From assembly GCA_949825045.1 (NCBI GenBank), contig OX463818.1, forward strand, positions 36,162,906-36,226,905: a DNA stretch of 64,000 bases. Reading direction: 5' to 3'. The notes below the pieces were generated by a model. The model was not told the DNA's origin and ran no database searches. It saw only the letters and a program-made list of their open reading frames with translations. Position 1 is the stretch's first letter, and each line of letters begins with the position of its first letter. A program made the position numbers and the translations under genes. Of this stretch, positions 56,954-64,000 are shown in pieces. Origin of the DNA: Argyresthia goedartella. Taxonomy: Eukaryota > Arthropoda > Insecta > Lepidoptera > Argyresthiidae.

Positions 56954-58689
56954 ATAGTATTCTGTGAACCTTTACGATTTTTATATACCAATTGGAAAAA
57001 TAAAAATTAAAGGGGGCTTCCCATACATAGAACTGAATAAAATAAAATAAAAACATTATGTGTAGGGTGTCTATAAATAGGTCTTTAAAGGTTCCTCAAA
57101 CCGTTTAAGAAACAGACCCTTTCAAAGTGGAAAAATTTGTACCCCCCTGCTTACTTATAAGTAAAGGATTGACAAGTCTAAAGAATATATATGTTGTGTA
57201 CAACACATAACACTTTCACCGAAAATTTATTTGAACAAAATAAAATAAGCAGTTTTGAAGATATAACATTTATTAAATATCGCAAATATAACTTTGTCAT
57301 TCAAACAAACACTATGAAAAACAAAGTAATTATTTGCTGGTGAAGAATAATAGTGATCTTTTGGCTAGGTGCATCAGATCTATGAGAAGTGAGTACCTTC
57401 CTAATTATTATTTCTTTGCTTATATTCTACATTTTTTACGGAACCCTGAGTGTGCGAAGTCTTGAATATAATGGATGGATGGATGGATAGATAGTTAATG
57501 GAGTCATGCCGATTGTGTCACGGGTATAAAACGTTATTGTTCGTATTGTTGATGTTGACAATTATAAAGATTCCATGTGAAGCTAATGTAATCATATACA
57601 TAGCTTTGGTTTAAAGGTATGGAGAAACAGTAGTTATTCTTAGACGCACACAAGCGCTAATGAATCACAATCAACAATCATTGATGCGATAAACATCATC
57701 AACTAAACATGTTTTTTATCATTGACAACCCTGACTATGATTGAAATGCACAAATTCTTCTTAATTTTAATTTTGTTCCAATATCCATGATGTTCTTATA
57801 TTACAATAAACGTTGATTACATTACGAAAGGTGGATCAAATCATAATGGTGTTTAAACTCGATATTGCATATCCGAATTTTATTAAATCTCACTACCAAT
57901 TTAGCTCAACTGTCCATATCTAATGTTCCTTGTCATGAAGGCAATAAGATTGATAGTCCTTCGCTGTGTATATTGAGCTATTTTTTATTGTGCTGGGACA
58001 CAATGGGTTTCGTCAGAGAGTCAGAGAGTGGGCATGTTGGTGTGCGTGGGCTGCTCGCTCTGAAGAAGACATTACGTGTAATGAACTCGATGGATTTGGT
58101 TTTCATTGACGAGTAATTGATAGTTCTGTGCGAGGTAGTGGAGGTTGCACTCGTTGGTGAAATTGCAATTTGATGTAGATGTTGAACGATGAAATGTATT
58201 GTGCTGCTCTCTGAATAGACTTAACTAGATAATAATAAAATGTTAATTGGAAAAGCCCAGAGGGAAGTCGAATAGTACAAAAATTACTTGTAATAACCCT
58301 ATCGTCATAATAATTAGTAACAACAAGTGTAATACTAATATTTAACCGTAATAAGCTGCGTAATAGCAAATAATACCCCCTGCCAAGCACAACTTCACGA
58401 AACTGTCCGGCTCGCTACAGCCGGAGCTGCTCCGCATAACCTTTATTTGCATTATCATAAAGTCTGATATCTTATTGTAAAAGTCTTGGTTGCGCATATC
58501 ACGGTCAATCGTCAATTCAACTTAATTAATCGACACCTATTTAAAATTCGATTACTATAAGTTTACCGCTTGACTTCTCGGTTGTAGTCGCTGAAAGTAT
58601 CACGAAGAGTATCATAAGGGAAGAATCTGAAAACGGTTGATTGATTTACGATAAAAATTAAAAAAAAAGCCGATAAGTGTTGAGCGGTA
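56954..58689. other. Non-coding DNA
   Basis: A short (GGAT)n run lies at 57473-57492. Frames at 57865-58116 and 58103-58390 have no motifs. No gene was seen. Confidence 0.35.
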
Positions 58690-59055
58690 AAGTTAATAGT
58701 AATTTATCTGACTGCTACATAATTCCTAATTATGTACAGTTACATACACTAGTTTATCTACATACATATCATAAGCTCTCTTTGATGTGTTCAGGAACCG
58801 CATGTTCGACCGGCATTGTGGCATTGATCATTGCTCTGCAGTTGTTTAGCATGTTCTGTAGTACCAATTTCACAGACAAACTAGGGGCGTTAGAATTTTG
58901 AATGTCATAATATAAAAAAATTGGTACATTATGGTCATCATTTATCAATATTCAGATAAGAAATGAGTTTTTACCAAGAAGTTTATCATTATGCTGGTCG
59001 TAACGTGCGGTTTTTGGACACAGTAAAGAGGGTTTATGAAACGTGTGTAGATAAA
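58690..59055 (+). mobile_element. Second copy of the 6475-7004 transposon family, right end lost
   Basis: It is collinear with 6475-6890: 'atttatctgactgctacata', 'tgtacagttacatacactag', 'gctctctttgatgtgttcag' and finally 'taaagagggtttatgaaacg'. The terminal repeat at the right end is missing. Confidence 0.75.
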
Positions 59056-60006
59056 ATATGCAATGTCTTATCGAATGTGATGAGAGGTTTAATATTTATT
59101 GTCTTGTTTAATGATTGACACTGAAAAAAGCTGCCAGTATCAATTATTTACTTAGATCAATGAAACTCTTTACTCTGTACCTCTTTGCCGTGTCGTCAGC
59201 TGTGTGAAACTATTACTTCCAGATTGAAAAGATTCTTCTAGAAATTCTTTAAAAACAATTCGTTTCTCAGCTATTGTCACTTCCAAAGTCAGGAACTAGA
59301 TGGGGCATGGTGCGTGCCTTGAAGTACAGAAGGAAACTTGATTAGCTGCGCCGGCATACATTAGTATACCGCCGGGCCCAGCTTATACCTTTCTTTATAC
59401 CATATAGATGATAGGATGTTTTCCAAAGTAAGGAGCTGGATGGGGGACAGGTGCATACCTTGAGGTACACCTAGCGATACATTAACTAAACAAATATTAT
59501 GACGTCACCTTTTTTACCAAACGGGGTGGCATAGGAATTTTAATTACATTTAGCCAGTAAATCTATAGTCCATATTTAGCTCGGCGCTGCTTTGGAGTTG
59601 TGCAGGCTTCCTCACGAAGTTTTCCATCACCGTTAGAACGATTCATAAACTTCGCGGATAGTAAATAGAAGACTGTTTCCAAGTATTCTTGAATCGTAGG
59701 GCCAGTAGGTTAAGTTCCTCCAGTGTCATAGCCATTGTGAACCCTCCCACGCCGTAATAAAGGACCCTTAGTGGTCAGAGGTCTCGCCTACGGCTTTTTG
59801 AATTTAACATTTTATTGTCCCGGGGGCGTAAAATTGAATTGCGTATGGCTTTGTATGGAAAATGCTCTATTGTTGTATTTTCTACAGTCGGTTGAAAAAA
59901 TTATTCTTCTTAGTTACCCGCAGTGCTATAACTGGTATAGTTAATAGTTATGGTTGTTTTTGTGTCTCAGGGCTCAAACTTGTACCCAAGATTATATGTC
60001 AATTAA
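59056..60006. other. Non-coding DNA with degraded repeats
   Basis: Bases 59600-59650 (ggcttcctcacgaagttttc) share a block with 45570. Two similar strings ('aaagtcaggaactagatggg' at 59285 and 'aaagtaaggagctggatggg' at 59425) show a diverged local duplication. No gene was seen. Confidence 0.4.
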
Positions 60007-61327
60007 AAAACCGGTCAAGTGCGAGTCTAAATGGCGCACGAAGGGTTCCGTACCACCGTTCAATGGAAGCGATGGTGTGGAGTGAATAGTTTGGATTTTA
60101 CACAGCAAAATATTGTTTACAAAGTTATTGGTGCGGTTACTTTCACACTCCATGTACGTAACCAGGTGCATCCATAAGTTTGTATGTGGTATTGAAAGAA
60201 TTGTTGTATGGGAGCCCCCTTAAATATTTATTTTATCCTGTTTTTTAGTATTTGTTGTTATAGCGGCAACATAAATACATAATCTGTGAAAATTTCAACT
60301 CCCTAGCTAGCTAGGTTCTTGAGATACAGCCTGGTGACAGACGGACGGACGGACGGACGGACAGCGGAGTCTTAGTAATAGGGTCCCGTTTGTAAACAGT
60401 GTAAGGAATCTTTTGGTACATAGTTTGTTCATATCGATCCTGGGTTTTTAGGGTTCCGTAACTTAAAAAGGAAAAACAGAACCATTATAGGACTCGTGTG
60501 TCTGTAAAACGACTGAATTCTGAACCGATTAAACCTTTTTATGTGACCCAAACTCAAACGTGTGTCGTAAGCAAATACATTTAAATTTTAGGGGGCAATT
60601 TTGGGGGGCAAATCAGAATTTAAAAGAAATATTTTAAACCCGTATGTCAATTGAAAGGGCTTGTTGCGAGGTGTTTTTTTTTTCATAATGGTTAAAAAAT
60701 TGTTTTAGAAGAGAGGCAAAGAAGACCCCTTTAATCTCCATCTCCGAAACAACTACTCCAAAATTTTTGAAAAAAATAATGTAATATAGATCTTTAACTT
60801 AATTATTACAGGAAAAATAATGACAAATGTATGGTTTAAATAACCCTCCTTTTGGCGCAGTCAGGTAATAAGGGGCACAATTTGGGGGCAAATCGGAAAT
60901 AAAAAAAAGGTTTTTCAAAGCGGATCGTGTGACATCTCTAATGAAGGAGCTTGTAGCAAGGATATAAAGTATATTTTTATCGTAAACCTTACGCTTTAAG
61001 CTTAGATAAAAAATAGGCAAAAATAGGGCATTCCCCCTCTTATCTCCGAAACTACTAATCCTAAAATAAAAAATAATAATGTTATATAGGTCTTTAAACA
61101 TTACAGGAAAAATATAAAGAAATATATTGTGGTGGGGAAATTTCTTTCAATACCACATACAAACTTAAAATAATACCTGGTTACATAGATGAAGTATGGA
61201 GAACATTTTGCTTCTTACAGACAGAAAAATTAAAGATACCTAATCCCCATACAAGAAACATGAATACCATTGTGAGGTGGTACAGAACCCTTCGAGCGCG
61301 AGTCCAACTCGCTCTAGACCGTTTATT
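60007..61327. mobile_element. Long-inverted-repeat element of the 'ggtcaagtgcgag' family
   Basis: The left arm 60007-60205 (accggtcaagtgcgagtcta; 'gaagggttccgtaccacc'; 'gtttgtatgtggtattgaaa') returns inverted at 61130-61327. The arms are diverged. The interior contains the (GGAC)n run at 60341-60361, 'agtaatagggtcccgttt', and two diverged copies of a block of about 260 bp (near 60600-60830 and 60870-61110). No coding capacity was seen. Confidence 0.6.
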
Positions 61328-62617
61328 TAATGCTCTCGTGGATATAAAAATTTTAAACTCGACCGTACTTTGGAAACCGTGGCAAAAGAATACCATTTTA
61401 ATAAAAAATGTTTAAACGTGGCAAACGGAGATTAGCAAAATTGGAATAACCTATCAAACGATGTCCATGCAAGTGTTGCAGCCGGAGGAGAGTCGGAGAC
61501 TGCCAAACTATTTGTTCCTTCGGTTATTTATTTTAAACGTAGCTTTCATCTTCTAGGAAGTATTGTATTCTCCAAACTATGCTTTGGCTGATGTGATGAT
61601 CCCGATATATATTCGCACGGCACGTAGTATCGCTCGGCCTGTCGTGCGTGAGTCGTGACAGACAGACAGACAGACAGCGCGTCACCAAGGTGTCGACGAT
61701 GTCGCCGACCCACTTCTGTGTGTGAAGCAATTTTACAATTTTACAATTCTAACTACAAGGCATCAATACTTTAAGACGCTCTGGGTCAAATGCCCATCTT
61801 TAAAGCCCTCTCAAAAGAGACTCTTGCCAGATCCCGAAAAATCATGTTTTGAAGAAATCCTTTTCCTTCAATGTTCACATTTGAGAACATTGTAAGTTGA
61901 TGGGAACTTTACGAAAAAACCGGTCAAGTGGGATTGGACTCGCACAAACTGTTTACAAATTTTTCCTTTTACTTGCCTATAAGACTTTACTTCTTGCCAA
62001 ATTTCATGATTCTAGGTCAACGGTAAGTACCCTATAGGTTTTGATTCTACACGTTGAAGTAATCCTATAAGGGTATAGCCGTAAAAAACAACTAAATACA
62101 TTTTTTTCACCTTAAAATTGCTATTTCTCGGGATGTAGAAAGAATAATGATAGGTTTCCTGCGTTAAAAAAAAGTTATTAAAAATATCTTAAAAATATGT
62201 GTTATGTATTTAGAAATAAGAAATAATCAGTGGTTATCGAAAAGTAAATAACAAACAACATTTTTGCACAGTTCTGTCGCAACTGACGCATCAGTTGGGT
62301 TGCAGTGTGATCTGTTATGAACTTTATTTTATTATGGCGGAGTCAAAACGAGACCTGTAGCCTTATTATCATGTACTCCCTGACAAATGAACCAATCAGA
62401 ACACGGTTATTTTAAACGAGCTCTAGGTTGACTTTGTTGATTTCTCAATTTGAAAGCGATTTGAAGAGATATAGAAATTCCCAGATGTCAGAGTATCGCA
62501 AATGTAATAGGCCTGCGGGATTAATACCTTGCCACTGGCGCTAGGAGCAGACTGCGCCGGCGTCGCTTTTCTTAGTTCTCATAATTTATCCCAAAAAAAA
62601 AACTGTCGTTTCTTAAA
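61328..62617. other. Non-coding DNA with microsatellite and repeat fragment
   Basis: A (GACA)n run lies at 61656-61677. Bases 61915-62060 start with another 'accggtcaagtgggattgga' block, then 'aatttcatgattctaggtca', a further dispersed repeat. No gene was seen. Confidence 0.4.
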
Positions 62618-62794
62618 TCATTGCTTCTGGCCCCATACTAGGGTACCCTGTGTCGTGGGAACCAGAAACAGCGACGTTACACACATATGAACATCCAAGA
62701 CCTGGGGTTTTTTTTTCTTCACCCCCAGCCGGGGATCGAACCCGGGACCTCTCGCACGGTAGGCAGAGCCACAACCGCTGCGCCACAGAGGTCA
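62618..62794 (-). mobile_element. tRNA-derived SINE, family B, best preserved
   Basis: On the minus strand it has A box tggcgcagcggttgtggctc, B box ggttcgatccc, the body with 'acgtcgctgtttctggttcc', and the 3' end 'ggggccagaagcaat'. Both pol III promoter boxes look intact, but the distal tail of the family is absent. Confidence 0.85.
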
Positions 62795-63420
62795 TCAAAC
62801 TTAGACAACTTCAACAATTAGAGCCAGGATTTATTTCTCACCAGCTCCACACCTGGATTCCAAGCCGAGACCTCTTCCGCCTTACCTATAGACTTGTAAA
62901 CTTGTAAATCGTTACTTTATGAAACGTGCCATTGATAACACATGCGTACGCGCATCAGAGAAGTGGGATTCACTCTTTCGTATTGATGTAGGACGATGCG
63001 CGGGCGATGATCCCGCGGGAGTGAACATCTGTTGCGAAATACGTGGCATGGCACAGTTCTTGTTAATTTTTCACGCTACTTTTATTTTGTAATACCTACT
63101 CGTTGATAGTAATAGTAAATGATAAACCTACCTGCCTACATGTACTTACATATATACCTACTAAGGCAGGTTACAACGAGTAGTTCAAAGGACTTTCTTA
63201 CCTGTGAAAGACGAATTTTAAAATTAGATATTTAGTTTGTTGCAAAGTTTCTACATAAATACGACTATACAATAACCCATAGATCCTTGTCGAACTCTAA
63301 AGAATACTTATAACATAGCAGACAGCCACATAATAATTCTAATTATTATTTCGGGCACGCACCTCCGTGTGGTACCGACCGACGGAAATCATTAAAAAGC
63401 ATCTTCCGCGCATTCTGATG
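62795..63420. other. Non-coding DNA
   Basis: At 63201-63202 the minus strand shows a strong donor-like CACAG|GTAAGAAAG. No coding frame or acceptor accompanies it. Nothing else was recognised. Confidence 0.35.
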
Positions 63421-63423
63421 TCG

Positions 63424-63822
63424 AATCAACACAGCGCTTTGAGTGCGGGATTATCGGCTGATGATCAAACGATCGTGAAGATAAATCACACGTTAAGTAT
63501 CTACAGAACTTCCGCGGCGGGAATCAAATCAGCAAGCAATTAAGCAGAACGGCACCTGCAACCACTAGGAACCTACTGCAAACGCACCGCCCACTGTCCG
63601 CGCGCGCGCGCGCAGTGCAACACATTGGTGCAACAGTTGTGTTTGCAGGCGCAGTTCAATTAGATGTGTGTCCACCTTATTGCGCATTGTACTAGCCAGA
63701 ATTGGCAGATTCAGATTTGATTTCCGCCTCGGAAGTACTGCAGCTAACGTGTGATTTATCTTCACGATCGATTGATCCTCAACCTCAACCGATAATCCAG
63801 CACTCAAAGTGTTGATTTCACA
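63424..63822. repeat. Imperfect inverted repeat around a (CG)n core
   Basis: The left arm (63424-63535: aatcaacacagcgctttgag; 'cgatcgtgaagataaatcac'; 'acttccgcggcggg') returns inverted at 63713-63822. The loop holds (CG)n at 63600-63612. The arms match closely around 'gatcgtgaagataaatcacacgtta'. The 103-codon minus frame over the right arm is likely incidental. Confidence 0.75.
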
Positions 63823-64000
63823 CGAAAATGCGCGCGGCTGTACCGAGCATCCCTTTAAGGGATGGATTAGGTGCATTCATATAAAGATGAAAAGTAAAGT
63901 ATCTGTGTGCGTAAAGTAGTATTGGTATTCTAACTCTAAGTCTAGCTTAGTTTGTTTTCTGGATACTACAATGGAGCAGATAAGAAATTCTAGATTATAC

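Noticed and set aside
62795..63202. Minus-strand exon ending at CACAG|GTAAGAAAG joined to the 43-bp exon
   Set aside because: The frame that would fit phase 0 contains a TAA and no ATG; it could only be a non-coding exon, and nothing else supports it.

Overview
The window looks like nuclear DNA of a moth or butterfly. It is AT-rich, gene-poor and full of decayed transposable elements. The Lepidoptera call rests on recognising repeat families common in that order: several tRNA-derived SINE families, a repeat beginning near 'accggtcaagtgcgag', another beginning 'aaccgacttcaaaaaggac', and RTE and jockey/CR1-type LINEs. No bacterial gene layout, CRISPR array, rRNA gene or stand-alone tRNA gene was seen.

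Host gene. The only convincing host coding sequence is on the minus strand. A 420-bp exon (13958-14377) encodes an N-terminus that ends in the start of a calponin-homology domain, most like GAS2-family actin/microtubule cross-linkers. It has a clean acceptor and a GTAAGT donor. About 19 kb upstream on the same strand lies a 43-bp exon (33476-33518) with textbook splice sites, and it joins the first in frame. The window is therefore probably the 5' part of a long-intron gene whose remaining exons lie beyond base 1. Most of the rest is intron or intergenic DNA.

Mobile elements. The best preserved is a piggyBac-like transposon (54109-56949). It has a perfect 16-bp inverted terminal repeat, a transposase with all catalytic aspartates, a probable small first exon, one frameshift before the zinc-binding tail, and an apparent GTAT target duplication instead of TTAA. 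A 5'-truncated RTE-type LINE (25019-26380) has a 12-bp target duplication and an intact reading frame. A jockey/CR1-like LINE (about 3478-4874) keeps its catalytic motifs. Older LINE remains lie at 7330-8150, 17541-18010, 28768-30037 and 40845-41260. A hAT-like element (8938-9900) holds a SINE that itself holds another SINE. Several inverted-repeat elements (6475-7004, 12508-12645, 34753-35783, 60007-61327) have no coding capacity.

Tandem arrays. There are 17 copies of a 69-bp unit (18935-20107), 13 copies of a GC-rich 41-bp unit (51505-52035), five identical 52-bp units (47959-48218), four 49/59-bp units (31801-32019) and one 88-bp duplication (49724-49899). The 69- and 41-bp arrays create long reading frames that I do not regard as genes.

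I found no coherent new multi-gene system. The most unusual items are the piggyBac element with a non-TTAA flank, the chimeric duplication at 35268-35470 that carries a splice donor of the GAS2-like gene, the higher-order structure of the 41-bp array, and the perfect hairpin at 15567-15630.
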